Assembly (NCBI GenBank): GCA_038211965.1
Contig: JBBQVB010000038.1
Span: 1-19,587, forward strand
Direction: 5' to 3'
DNA length: 19,587 nt
DNA from: Glacieibacterium sp038211965
Lineage (GTDB): Bacteria; Pseudomonadota; Alphaproteobacteria; Sphingomonadales; Sphingomonadaceae
In this document: one piece after another, positions 1 to 8,561 of the stretch
Layout: every line of letters starts with the position of its first letter
How positions within the stretch are numbered: the stretch's first letter is position 1
Notes under the pieces: model-generated
Told to the model about the DNA's origin: nothing
The model's database searches: none
Seen by the model: the letters and a program-made list of their open reading frames with translations, nothing else
Made by a program: the position numbers and the translations under genes

Positions 1-570
1 CTCGCCGAGCAGGAACTGCAGCGTATAGAGATTGAGGTCGTAGCCAAAGAAGCCCGCCAGTCCGATACAGAGCAGGCGGATGCCCGTCCGGCTGGCCGGT
101 GCGGCGTTGACATAGAGATTGTGGAGCAGCACCAGACCCGAAATCGCGACGGTCAGCCGCAGGATGACGAACAGCGCACCGAGCCACGGCGTCGCGGCGT
201 CGATCCGGGACGACGCTATGTCGAGCAGGTCGAGCATAAGCTGCACGGTCGTGACGAAGCCGATCGCGCCCGCCACCGCGAACGACGAGCGCAGTCGGTC
301 GTCGAGCCGCCACGACACGCGCAACAGCGAAATGACGAACGCCAGCCACGCTGCCGTGCGCAGCGTCTCGAGCGGCGAGAGGATCGGCGCGTACGCCGCG
401 CCGTAGCGTGCCACGACGACGACGCCGAACGCCCATAGCGCGGTCATTGCCGCCGCGCCGCCGAGCCACAGGCTCGCCCCGCTGCGGCGCCATAAGATTT
501 TTCCCGCGAGCGCGGCAAAGCCGATCCCGCCGATCAGATGGCTGAACAGACCGACGTCGGTCAGTTTCAC
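1..570 (-). CDS. prsK: PrsK-like XrtA/PEP-CTERM system sensor histidine kinase, N-terminal membrane part (cut by window edge)
   Basis: The frame is open from a GTG at 570 (GGAG five bases upstream) through 190 codons to base 1, so only the N-terminus is present. It has about six hydrophobic helices: residues about 5-22, 32-54, 68-85, 97-115, 128-152 and 164-187. The last two flank a stretch containing LLHNLYVNA, then LCIGLAGFFGYDLNLYT, which resembles the membrane domain of PrsK. PrsK is the kinase of the PrsK/PrsR pair in exosortase A (PEP-CTERM) systems; its GAF, HisKA and HATPase domains would lie left of the window. The PEP-CTERM protein at 14740-15414 and the sigma-54 promoters support the call. 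The gene follows the TonB receptor on the same strand after 98 bp. The family call rests on recognised similarity of the membrane part only, so another 6-TM histidine kinase cannot be excluded. Confidence 0.72.
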   Translation of the reverse strand, partial: MKLTDVGLFSHLIGGIGFAALAGKILWRRSGASLWLGGAAAMTALWAFGVVVVARYGAAYAPILSPLETLRTAAWLAFVISLLRVSWRLDDRLRSSFAVAGAIGFVTTVQLMLDLLDIASSRIDAATPWLGALFVILRLTVAISGLVLLHNLYVNAAPASRTGIRLLCIGLAGFFGYDLNLYTLQFLLGE

Positions 571-668
571 GGTTACTCCACGCCCCCGTCGGCGCAACCG
601 CCGGACAACGGAAACCCTAGCGCCAAACCGCGCGCATTGTCACCACGTGTCGCAAACGGATCGGCGGC

Positions 669-3353
669 CTAGAATGTGACCGCCACTCGCCCGTAGACGA
701 AGCGTCCGTTGAAGCCGAACGGCGAGAAATTGCTGTAGGGTGCGACATAGCGCGTCGCCGCGTAGTTCTGCCCGAGCCCCGTCGCCGGATTGACCGCGCG
801 TCCCGTCGGGATGGTGTCGGGATATTCGTCGAGGACATTGTCCGCGCCCACCGCGAGTTCGAGGAACTTGACGGGGTGAATGCGGACTTCGAGATCGACG
901 AGCCACTTCGCACCGAGATAGACGTCGTTGAACGCCTCGGTGCCGCCATCGACAACCTTGCCGTAGCGGTTGCCGCGCGCCGTTGCCCCGAACACCTTGT
1001 AATCATAGTCGAGGCCGAGATTGATCTTGGTGCGCGGCTGGCCTTGCTCGATGCGCAGCGATTCCTGGCGACCGAACAATACGAGGCCGGGAACCTGGCT
1101 GACTGCGCCCGGCGTTGCGCTGCGCCCGGTGATCTTCGTCTTGTTATAATTGAAGCCCGCCGTGGCGCGTAGCTTGCCATACTCGCCGAGATCGAAGCGG
1201 TAGGTCGCAACCGCGTCGATACCCTGGGTGCGCGTGTCGATGCCGTTGATGAAGAAGCGCGCTGCCGAGATCGTCCGGAAGCCGGCGTTGTTGAGGATCG
1301 TCGCGATCTGGAAGCCGGCGGTGGTCGGCGCGCCGCTCGGGTTGCCGAGCGCGTCGCGCGTCGCGGTCAGGTTCTCCGTGACGACGATCCGGTCGTCGAT
1401 CTTGATGTTGTAATAGTCGACCGTCAGGCTGAGTGCGGGAAGCGGGTTCGCGACGACGCCGCCCGAATAGCTTACCGACGTCTCCGCCTTGAGCGGCTTC
1501 GACCCCAGCGCGAGCGCGACGGGATTGTTGACCGGCAGCGTCACTGCATCGACGAGCGTGCCGTTGACGTTGTTGGTCGCGGCGGCGGCGAAATACTGCT
1601 GCTGTAGCGACGGTGCGCGGAAGCCGGTCGAGACCGAGCCCCGCAGCGCATAGCCCTTGACGGGCTCGTAGCGCGCCGAGAGCTTGCCGTTCACGTCGCT
1701 GCCGAAGTCGGTATAATGTTCGAAGCGCCCCGCCGCCTGGACGGTGAAGCTGTCGGTGACGTCGGCATCGCCTTCGATATAAGCCGAGATGTTGCTGCGC
1801 TGGCGCTTGCGACCCGTCACCTGCTGGCCGCCGATGACGGGCTGGAAGCCCGGGAACACCTGGGCGCCCGGGGCTGCACCCGCCGCAAAGCCGCTTGCCG
1901 GCGACGACGGGTTGTTGGCACCGACAAGGGCAGGCCCGGCGCGATAGCTGTCGGGCTCGCCGGCGCGGATGGTATAGTCTTCGTTCCTGAACTCGAGGCC
2001 GCCGGCGAGATTGAAGGACTTCAGAAATCCGATCTCGAAGTCGCGGTTGGCGTCGAGGTTCGCAGTGAACTGGCCGTAGCGCAGCCCGCCCGCATCGAAG
2101 CGGTTACCCGAGGCCGTCCCGAGCGAGGCGTTGAGGGTGTTCGAGATGAGGAAGTCGAAGCTGTTGTGGGCGTACGACACCGACAGGTCGATTTTCGTCT
2201 CGGCGATTTCGGCGCGCGCGCCGCCGGTCAGCGAATAGTCGTTCAGCTCGGAGTTGATCTGCGGCAGGAAGCCGTTGGGATAGATCGACAGGATATTCCG
2301 GGCATCGTTCGACAGCCGATAGAAGCCCGCCGAATTGCCGTTGCGGTGGCCGTAGCTGCCGAAGGCATAGATTTCGAGCGTCTCGCTCAACGGCGTGCCG
2401 CTGTTGATGAAGATGTTGTAATCCTTGGTCGCCGCGTCGCCGTAACGGTGCGACAGCCGGTTGAAGCTGAATTCGCGTGCATCGAAGGCACCGGTCGAGC
2501 CGAACTGGCGGCGCGGGTCGTAGCCCGTGCGGTTGGTCGGGTCGCGGTCGCGGTACTCGGCAGTGACGTTGACGAAACCCTCCTTGAACAGCGGGATACC
2601 GATGTTGCCGGAGATGGTCAGCGTCTTGCCGTCTTCGGCGTGGCGATCCTTGCCGTTGTTGACCAGCGTCAGTGTGCCGTCGGGGGCGATGACGGGTACG
2701 CCGGGGGCACTCGTTGCGACGCCGGTGACTTCCTTGATGCCCTTCACGTCGGTGACATACTCGCCGTAGGTTGCGCTGAAGCGCGCGCCTTCGCGGGCCT
2801 TGCGGAGCTGGAAGTTGATGACGCCCGCGATCGCGTCGGAGCCGTATTGCGCCGCCGCGCCGTCGCGCAGCACCTCGACGCGCTCGAGGGCCGCCGAGGG
2901 GATCAGGTTGATATCGACCGCCGACGAGCCGCGCCCGACCGAGCCGTTGATGTTGAGCAGCGCGGTGGTGTGGCGACGCTTGCCGTTGACCAGCACGAGC
3001 GTCTGGTCGGGGCTCAGCCCGCGCAGCGTCGCTGGGCGGATGACGTCGGTGCCGTCGGTAATCGACGGTTGCGGAAAGTTGAACGACGGCACGAGCTGCG
3101 CGAGGACGCGATTGGTTTCGGTATAACCCTGGCTGACCAGTACGTCGCCCCCGATGACGTCGATCGGCACGGTCGAATCGGCGACGGTGCGGTCGAGGCG
3201 GCGCGTGCCGGTGACGATGATCGTGTCGGCATCGCCGGTCTCGGCAGCCGCGACGGCAGCGGGCGCGGCGGGCGCCGGGGTCTGGGCGAGGACGGGCGAA
3301 ACCGCTGCGGCGGCGAGGCCGCCGAGCAAGGCGGCGCGTACGGTGAAGGCCAT
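669..3353 (-). CDS. TonB-dependent outer-membrane receptor
   Basis: A protein of 894 residues. The start is set at ATG 3353 because AGGGGA lies five bases upstream and a signal peptide begins there (MAFTVRAALLGG, cleavage near SPVLAQ). An in-frame start at 3407 would put 18 charged residues ahead of the signal. After an Ala/Pro-rich linker comes a TonB-box-like DTIIVTG segment, then a plug domain with LRGLSPDQTLVLVNGKRRH and VEVLRDGAAAQYGSDAIAGV, then a long beta-barrel ending in Phe (VYGRVAVTF), as is usual for BamA-assembled barrels. It would import a substrate across the outer membrane using TonB-ExbBD energy. The substrate cannot be read from the sequence. It lies 99 bp downstream of dctA on the same strand, which could mean a shared substrate class, though that is only suggestive. 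Confidence 0.95.
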   Translation of the reverse strand: MAFTVRAALLGGLAAAAVSPVLAQTPAPAAPAAVAAAETGDADTIIVTGTRRLDRTVADSTVPIDVIGGDVLVSQGYTETNRVLAQLVPSFNFPQPSITDGTDVIRPATLRGLSPDQTLVLVNGKRRHTTALLNINGSVGRGSSAVDINLIPSAALERVEVLRDGAAAQYGSDAIAGVINFQLRKAREGARFSATYGEYVTDVKGIKEVTGVATSAPGVPVIAPDGTLTLVNNGKDRHAEDGKTLTISGNIGIPLFKEGFVNVTAEYRDRDPTNRTGYDPRRQFGSTGAFDAREFSFNRLSHRYGDAATKDYNIFINSGTPLSETLEIYAFGSYGHRNGNSAGFYRLSNDARNILSIYPNGFLPQINSELNDYSLTGGARAEIAETKIDLSVSYAHNSFDFLISNTLNASLGTASGNRFDAGGLRYGQFTANLDANRDFEIGFLKSFNLAGGLEFRNEDYTIRAGEPDSYRAGPALVGANNPSSPASGFAAGAAPGAQVFPGFQPVIGGQQVTGRKRQRSNISAYIEGDADVTDSFTVQAAGRFEHYTDFGSDVNGKLSARYEPVKGYALRGSVSTGFRAPSLQQQYFAAAATNNVNGTLVDAVTLPVNNPVALALGSKPLKAETSVSYSGGVVANPLPALSLTVDYYNIKIDDRIVVTENLTATRDALGNPSGAPTTAGFQIATILNNAGFRTISAARFFINGIDTRTQGIDAVATYRFDLGEYGKLRATAGFNYNKTKITGRSATPGAVSQVPGLVLFGRQESLRIEQGQPRTKINLGLDYDYKVFGATARGNRYGKVVDGGTEAFNDVYLGAKWLVDLEVRIHPVKFLELAVGADNVLDEYPDTIPTGRAVNPATGLGQNYAATRYVAPYSNFSPFGFNGRFVYGRVAVTF

Positions 3354-3452
3354 CGAAATCCCCTGATGAGTCCGTGCACAGAGTGCCGCGGATCGACGGT
3401 AGCGCAAGCGGATTGTTGCTGCCTTGCAAGGCTTTGCCGTAAAGCGTGGCCG

Positions 3453-4748
3453 TTATGGCACAGTTGTGGTGGGAGTGAGCGCGGTCTCCAGCGCCCGGCG
3501 ATCGAGCTGCCCCTCCCACGCCGCGACGACGATGGTGGCGACCGCATTGCCGATGAAATTAGTCAGGCTGCGGCATTCGCTCATGAAGCGGTCGATACCG
3601 AGGATCAGCGCCATGCCCGCGACGGGCAGGCTGGGCACGACCGACAGTGTTGCGGCCAGCGTGATGAAGCCCGCGCCCGTCACCCCGGCCGCCCCCTTCG
3701 AACTGAGCATCGCGACACCGAGCAGCAATGCCTGGTCGCCGAAACTCAGGTGGACGTCGCAGGCTTGGGCGATAAACAGCGCCGCAAGCGTCATGTAGAT
3801 GTTGGTGCCGTCGAGGTTGAACGAATAACCCGTCGGCACGACCAGCCCGACGACTTCGGGGGCACATCCCGCCGCCTCCATCTTGCCGATCAGGCTGGGC
3901 AGCGCGGCTTCCGACGATGAGGTACCGAGAACGAGTAGCAGCTCGGCCTTGAGATAGACGATCAGCCGAATGATCGAGAAGCCGCACGCCCAGCCGACCG
4001 CGCCAAGGATGACCAGGACGAACAGCAGTGAGGTCAGATAGAAAGTGCCGACCAGCGCAGCGAGGTGGGCCACTGCCCCGATACCGTATTTGCCGATGGT
4101 GAAGGCGATCGCCCCGAAGGCACCGATCGGCGCAGCGCGCATCAGGATGGCGACGAGGCGGAAAATGACCGCTTGGACGGCTTCGAGGAAATCGAACACC
4201 GGCTTGCCGCGCTCGCCCGCCAGCGTCAGCGCGCTGCCGAACAGGATCGCGACGAACAGAACCTGCAGGATCTCGCCGTCGGCGAATGCGCCGACCATCG
4301 TCTTGGGGATGATGTTCGACAGGAAGCCGACGATGGTCAGGTCGTGCGTTTTGGCGGTGTATTCCGAGATCGATCCGGCATCGAGGCTGGAAACTGCGAT
4401 GTGCAGCCCGTCGCCGGGGCGGACGACATTGGCGACGATCAGTCCCAGAATCAGCGCCAGCGTCGAAAAGCACAGGAAATAGCCGAACGCCTTCGCTGCG
4501 ACGCGCCCGACGCTGCCGAGGTCGCGCACGCCGGCGATGCCCGTGACGACGGTCAGGAAGATCACCGGCGCGATGATCATCTTGACGAGCTTGATGAACG
4601 CGTCGCCGAGCGGTTTGAGCGCGGCGCCCGTCGCGGGCCACACCGCGCCGACGATGACGCCGAGCGCGATCGCGACGAGCACCTGAACGTAGAGCTGCCG
4701 GTAGAACGGCCCCGGTGCGGCCGTTGCCTGCGGCGTATCGATCTGCAT
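3453..4748 (-). CDS. dctA: C4-dicarboxylate:cation symporter DctA
   Basis: A protein of 431 residues, the usual length for DctA. It is an inner-membrane symporter of the DAACS family that takes up succinate, fumarate, malate and related acids with protons or sodium. The diagnostic stretches are the serine-rich LGTSSSEAALPSLIGKME hairpin, VVPTGYSFNLDGTNIYMTLA, then SSKGAAGVTGAGFI and LALILGIDRFMSE-like sequence (here MALILGIDRFMSECRSLTN). These are closer to DctA than to GltP glutamate carriers. The start ATG 4748 has a G-rich GGGGGGA ribosome site six bases upstream. It is transcribed divergently from the PAP2 gene across 137 bp. No dctBD two-component genes are present in the window. Confidence 0.93.
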   Translation of the reverse strand: MQIDTPQATAAPGPFYRQLYVQVLVAIALGVIVGAVWPATGAALKPLGDAFIKLVKMIIAPVIFLTVVTGIAGVRDLGSVGRVAAKAFGYFLCFSTLALILGLIVANVVRPGDGLHIAVSSLDAGSISEYTAKTHDLTIVGFLSNIIPKTMVGAFADGEILQVLFVAILFGSALTLAGERGKPVFDFLEAVQAVIFRLVAILMRAAPIGAFGAIAFTIGKYGIGAVAHLAALVGTFYLTSLLFVLVILGAVGWACGFSIIRLIVYLKAELLLVLGTSSSEAALPSLIGKMEAAGCAPEVVGLVVPTGYSFNLDGTNIYMTLAALFIAQACDVHLSFGDQALLLGVAMLSSKGAAGVTGAGFITLAATLSVVPSLPVAGMALILGIDRFMSECRSLTNFIGNAVATIVVAAWEGQLDRRALETALTPTTTVP

Positions 4749-4885
4749 CGTCGGTCCCCCCGGCGGCGACTGTCGCGGCTGCGGCGGCGCGATGCAAGAC
4801 GCGCTGCTCTGTGGCGATGGTGCGACGCTGCGGCGTTTGCGCGGGGCGGCAGCGCGCCCTAGCCCGCGACGGCAGGAGAATGACT

Positions 4886-5422
4886 ATGCGCACGAGATTG
4901 ATCGCTGGTGGCGTCGTGATCGCCCTCGGCTGGAGTGCGTCGGCGGCGGCCAGCGACAGCGGCTTGCGGACCTTCGCCGATATCGGGGCACTCGGGATCC
5001 CACTCGCGGCGGGCGCAATCACGATCTACGAACATGATCGCCCGGGACTTCTCCAGCTTGGCGAAACCGCCGCACTCGGCTTCGGGGTCACCGAAGCGCT
5101 CAAATACGGCATCGACGAACGCCGGCCTAACGGCGGCCACCTGAGCTTTCCGTCGGGGCATACGTCGCTGGCGTTCTCGGGCGCAGGCTATCTCCACGCG
5201 CGCTACGGCTGGAAGGTCGGGCTGCCGTTCGAACTGCTCGCGGCCGGAGTGGCGTACAGCCGCGTCAAGACGCACGATCACCATTGGTACGACGTCGTCG
5301 CCGGCGCGGCGATCGGCGAGGGTTCGGCATTCCTGCTGACGCATCGTCTCGACGACAAGGCGCGGCTGAGCTTCGGTGGCGACAGCCACGGCGGTGCCGT
5401 GGCGTTCGCGATGCGCTTCTAG
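4886..5422 (+). CDS. Periplasmic PAP2-family phosphatase
   Basis: A protein of 178 residues with an N-terminal signal peptide (MRTRLIAGGVVIALG, cleavage near SAAAS). The three-part PAP2 signature is intact: K-x6-RP in KYGIDERRP, PSGH in LSFPSGHTSLAF, and SR-x5-H-x3-D in SRVKTHDHHWYD. These contain the nucleophilic and proton-donor histidines. The family hydrolyses phosphate monoesters or lipid pyrophosphates on the periplasmic side, for example phosphatidic acid or undecaprenyl pyrophosphate; the substrate here is unknown. AGGAG at 4874-4878 gives seven-base spacing to ATG 4886 but only one base to ATG 4880, which decides the start. It is a short PAP2 protein without the usual six-helix bundle, closer to the small soluble or lightly membrane-attached class. 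Confidence 0.9.
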   Translation: MRTRLIAGGVVIALGWSASAAASDSGLRTFADIGALGIPLAAGAITIYEHDRPGLLQLGETAALGFGVTEALKYGIDERRPNGGHLSFPSGHTSLAFSGAGYLHARYGWKVGLPFELLAAGVAYSRVKTHDHHWYDVVAGAAIGEGSAFLLTHRLDDKARLSFGGDSHGGAVAFAMRF

Positions 5423-6068
5423 GGGGTCACTGCATCCCCGTGACCGCCCGGGGCACCAGCACGTCGGCGGTCGCGGAGACGGGCCGGAGAACCGCGCCGG
5501 GGGCGAGACCCGTCGCGCCCGGAAACGCAAATGGGGGCCGGTGTCGCCACCGGCCCCCACTGTGTCGCCGCGCCTTGCGGGTCGCCGCGCGGCCTTGCGG
5601 TCGCGCTGCCCTCGCAAGGGCTGCGGCACGGCGGCGAGACCTTCTCCGGCCCGAGAGCCATCGTCCACCTCGCCGGGTCCGTCGTCCGGTTCGCCCGGGT
5701 CTGGAGAGGTTCGGGCTTGCGCCCTCGCCGCTCCACGCTCGCGCGTCGTTCCGCCGTCCCTGACCTCCCCTTCGGTAACCCGAGCCACGCTTTCGCGTAC
5801 CCCGAATGGCCTCCGGCTTGGCTGATAACCGTCTGACTTGTCCCGGCATTTCTGCCTCGGCCCGCCGTCTGGCTACCCCCAGAGAATGTGCCTCCGACCC
5901 GAGTCGTCAAAGTGAAATATGCGTCTTCGAGCCTGTGGGTAACGAGGATAACGGGGATAGAACGATCTTTCGCACGCTTGACGCTCGGCGGGCCTTGGGC
6001 GACGGTCGTTTCGGGCACGTTGACGTCGGCAAGCGGAAGACCGCGCCGACGCGATCGGGGACGAAGCA
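5423..6068 (+). other. 646-bp gap without a convincing gene
   Basis: Open frames exist on both strands but none has a ribosome site, a recognisable domain or a codon pattern like the neighbours; most are Arg/Gly/Pro-rich shadows. The stretch contains a weak 6-bp stem right after the PAP2 stop (GGTCAC 5425-5430 with GTGACC 5440-5445). It also contains the strong hairpin at 5532-5559, two near-identical GCCTTGCGG-TCGC copies around 5575-5605 and a small CCCT-CGCA-AGGG stem just after them. The right part (about 5900-5990) is less GC-rich and presumably holds the promoter of the cytochrome/GMC operon, but I could not place -35/-10 boxes with confidence. It could be a decayed insertion or a structured RNA locus; the sequence alone does not decide. 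Confidence 0.5.
5532..5559. terminator. Perfect 12-bp stem hairpin, possible terminator
   Basis: TGGGGGCCGGTG (5532-5543) pairs perfectly with CACCGGCCCCCA (5548-5559) around a TCGC tetraloop. It lies 109 bp after the PAP2 stop. The stem is very stable, but there is no U-run on either side, so it could be a rho-assisted terminator, a transcript-stabilising stem or part of a structured RNA. Confidence 0.45.
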
Positions 6069-8561
6069 ATGACCTTGCGAGACTCGGCAGGCACACTGGC
6101 ACTGGCGGCATTGCTGCTGCTCGCCGCATGCAACTCCAAGGATGTTGTCGAGGACGAAGCGATCAAGTCGGGCCTCGACCACGATGGCAAGCATTTCGTC
6201 CAGGCGTCCGAGGATTATTTCAAGGACATGGACAACGGCGTCGCGCTGACGCCCGCGGAGGCGCGCGGCCGCAACATGTGGAACGTCTGGACGGGCGGCA
6301 ACGACCGCTTCTGGGACACGATGTCCAAGCCGACCTATGGCGGCTTCGACCTGCTCAAGATCGTCGCGGGCCGCCCCGGCACCGATCACGGCCGCGACCG
6401 CCGGTGGCAGGTCCTCGGCTTGATCAACGAGCCGTGCTTCGCGGCTGCCGCTGCGCCAGACCCGAAGCATTTCGGGCTTTATCTCGACCAGCGCGACGGC
6501 ACCTGCGCCCCCGATCCGTTCGCCAACGAGAAAGCCTATCCCGGCGTCAAGATCGGCGCGCGCGGCACCGACATCGGCGGCGGCGTGACGCTGCCGGTCG
6601 GCAGCTATTACGGCGAGCCGAGCGGCATCGTCGGGCTGCGGCTGTTCCCCAACCCCGACTTCGACGCCAAGGCGCGCGCGGCGTGGGATCCGGTGCGCTT
6701 CTACAACGACCCGACGTACTACAACCGCGCCAACCTGATCCGCCCCTACCGCGTCGGCATGAGCTGCGGCTTCTGTCATATCGGCCCCTCGCCGATCCAC
6801 CCGCCCGCCGATCCGGCGCACCCGACCTACGCCAACCTCAGTTCGACGGTCGGCGCGCAATATATGTGGGTCGACCGGCTGTTCATGGTCGACGCCAACC
6901 CCAAGAACTTCATGTACCAGCTAGTCAAGACCTTCCGCCCCGGCGCGATGGACACGTCGCTGGTTTCGACCGACAACATCGACAACCCGCGCACGATGAA
7001 CGCGATCTACAACCTGCCCGAGCGGCTGGCGAACGCGACGCACCTCGGCAACGAAACGCTGGCGGGGGGCGGCAAGGACAACCGCCAGTTCAACGATTAC
7101 GTCAAGGACGGCCCGCTGACGGGCTTCTTCAAGGCCCCCGACCAGGTACTGACGCCGCATGTCCTCAAGGACGGTTCGGACTCGGTCGGTGCGCTCGGGG
7201 CGTTGAACCGCGTCTATCTCAACATCGGGCTGTTCTCGGAGGAGTGGACGCGCCACTTCAACCCGATCGTCGGCGGCAAGCCGATCACGCCGATCGCCAT
7301 CACGACGGCGCGCGCGCATTCGGCCTATTGGCGCGCGACCGAGGACGGCACGCCCGACATGGCGCGCTTCTTTCTCAAGGCGGGGCGACCCGACGATCTC
7401 GTGCGGGCTCCCGGTGGGGAGGGGCTCATCACCGCCGATGCGGCGCTGCTGGCGAAGGGCCGCGACGTGTTCGCCGATACCTGCGCGCGCTGTCATTCGT
7501 CGAAGGGGCCGATCCCGCCCGCCGACGCGCGACTGGGGGGCGGCGGACCGGCGTATCTCGACCGCTTCCACAAATGGTGGAGCTGGACGCAGACGCCCGC
7601 CTATAAGACCCAAATGCGGACCATCGCCGCCGCACCCGACTTCAAGGCGGGCAATTACTTCTCGACCGAGGCGCGCATCCCCGCGACGCTGTTGCGCACC
7701 AACATCTGCTCGCCGCTCGCGTCGAACGCGATCGGCGGCAACATCTGGGATAATTTCTCGAGTCAGAGCTACAAGACGCTGTCGCCGGTCGGGCAGGTGA
7801 CGCTGACCGATCCGTTCAGCGGTGCGCGCTATCCCTACCGCCTCGCGGGCGGCGGGCGCGGCTATACGCGGCCGCCGACGCTGATCTCGGTGTGGTCGAC
7901 CGCGCCGTACCTGCTCAACAACAGTGTCGGGCCGTTCAATCAGGACCCGAGCGTCAAGGGCCGCGTCGCGATGTTCGATGCCGCGATCAAGCAGATGCTG
8001 TGGCCCGAGACACGGACGATGGACGCGGTGCTGGGGGCGAAGGCCGACGGCGTCATCGACCGGACGACGACGCGCAGCTACTTGTTCGTGCCCAAGGGCT
8101 ATGTCCCGCCGTTCCTGCAGAAGTTCGGCGGCACGGGGCGCAAGATCGCGCCCGGCCTCGTCGCGGCGAACGGCGACATCACGCTCGGGCCGATCCCGGC
8201 GGGTGTGCCTGTCGGGCTGCTGGCCAATACGCAGCCGCTGCCCGAGACGAAAAACCCGGCGCTGATCGCGCGGCACTTCGACCGGCTGGAGAATTTGCTG
8301 ACCAAGATCAACTACACGCGCGTCACGATGGACCCCAAGGCCGACGACGCGGCGCTGCGCCAGCATTTCGCCAGCGTCGCGGCGCCGCTGATGCGCCTGT
8401 CGAAATGCCCCGATTTCGTCGTCAATCGCGGCCATTATTTCGGGACGGCGAAGTTCAACGACACTGCGGGGCTGACCGCCGACGAGCGTAGCTGGGGGAC
8501 CGAGCCGGTCTTGAGCGATGCCGACAAACGCGCGTTAATCGAGTATTTGAAGACCTTGTGA
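6069..8561 (+). CDS. Large diheme c-type cytochrome lipoprotein, partner of GMC dehydrogenase
   Basis: A protein of 830 residues. A lipoprotein signal (LLLLAAC, lipidated Cys21) places it on the periplasmic side of a membrane. Two covalent haem c sites are visible: CGFCH at residues 233-237 and CARCH at 472-476. No third CxxCH was found. The rest is a long sequence with no other domain I can name; the region before the first haem is rich in Trp/Tyr/Phe (MWNVWTGGNDRFWDT). Length and haem spacing (about 240 residues) are larger than for ordinary cytochrome c4/c5 or triheme subunits of gluconate-type dehydrogenases, and recall big diheme proteins such as the MauG/RoxA group, but I cannot assign it there. 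The last codon and stop overlap the GTG start of the GMC gene (GTGA, 8558-8561), so the two are translationally coupled and it probably accepts electrons from that flavoenzyme. Confidence 0.85.
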   Translation: MTLRDSAGTLALAALLLLAACNSKDVVEDEAIKSGLDHDGKHFVQASEDYFKDMDNGVALTPAEARGRNMWNVWTGGNDRFWDTMSKPTYGGFDLLKIVAGRPGTDHGRDRRWQVLGLINEPCFAAAAAPDPKHFGLYLDQRDGTCAPDPFANEKAYPGVKIGARGTDIGGGVTLPVGSYYGEPSGIVGLRLFPNPDFDAKARAAWDPVRFYNDPTYYNRANLIRPYRVGMSCGFCHIGPSPIHPPADPAHPTYANLSSTVGAQYMWVDRLFMVDANPKNFMYQLVKTFRPGAMDTSLVSTDNIDNPRTMNAIYNLPERLANATHLGNETLAGGGKDNRQFNDYVKDGPLTGFFKAPDQVLTPHVLKDGSDSVGALGALNRVYLNIGLFSEEWTRHFNPIVGGKPITPIAITTARAHSAYWRATEDGTPDMARFFLKAGRPDDLVRAPGGEGLITADAALLAKGRDVFADTCARCHSSKGPIPPADARLGGGGPAYLDRFHKWWSWTQTPAYKTQMRTIAAAPDFKAGNYFSTEARIPATLLRTNICSPLASNAIGGNIWDNFSSQSYKTLSPVGQVTLTDPFSGARYPYRLAGGGRGYTRPPTLISVWSTAPYLLNNSVGPFNQDPSVKGRVAMFDAAIKQMLWPETRTMDAVLGAKADGVIDRTTTRSYLFVPKGYVPPFLQKFGGTGRKIAPGLVAANGDITLGPIPAGVPVGLLANTQPLPETKNPALIARHFDRLENLLTKINYTRVTMDPKADDAALRQHFASVAAPLMRLSKCPDFVVNRGHYFGTAKFNDTAGLTADERSWGTEPVLSDADKRALIEYLKTL

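Noticed and set aside
3354..3407. Upstream start extending the TonB receptor by 18 residues
   Set aside because: The signal peptide and a good ribosome site both point to ATG 3353; the extension is charged and would disrupt export.
1716..3920. 734-codon open frame on the plus strand
   Set aside because: It is the antisense of the TonB receptor and the end of dctA, kept open by GC-rich codon bias; the protein has no domain and is rich in Arg/Ala/Asp/Val as antisense frames are.
5419..6129. 236-codon minus-strand frame in the gap before the cytochrome gene
   Set aside because: No ribosome site, low-complexity Arg/Gly/Pro/Ser sequence and overlap with the cytochrome signal peptide; no family recognised.
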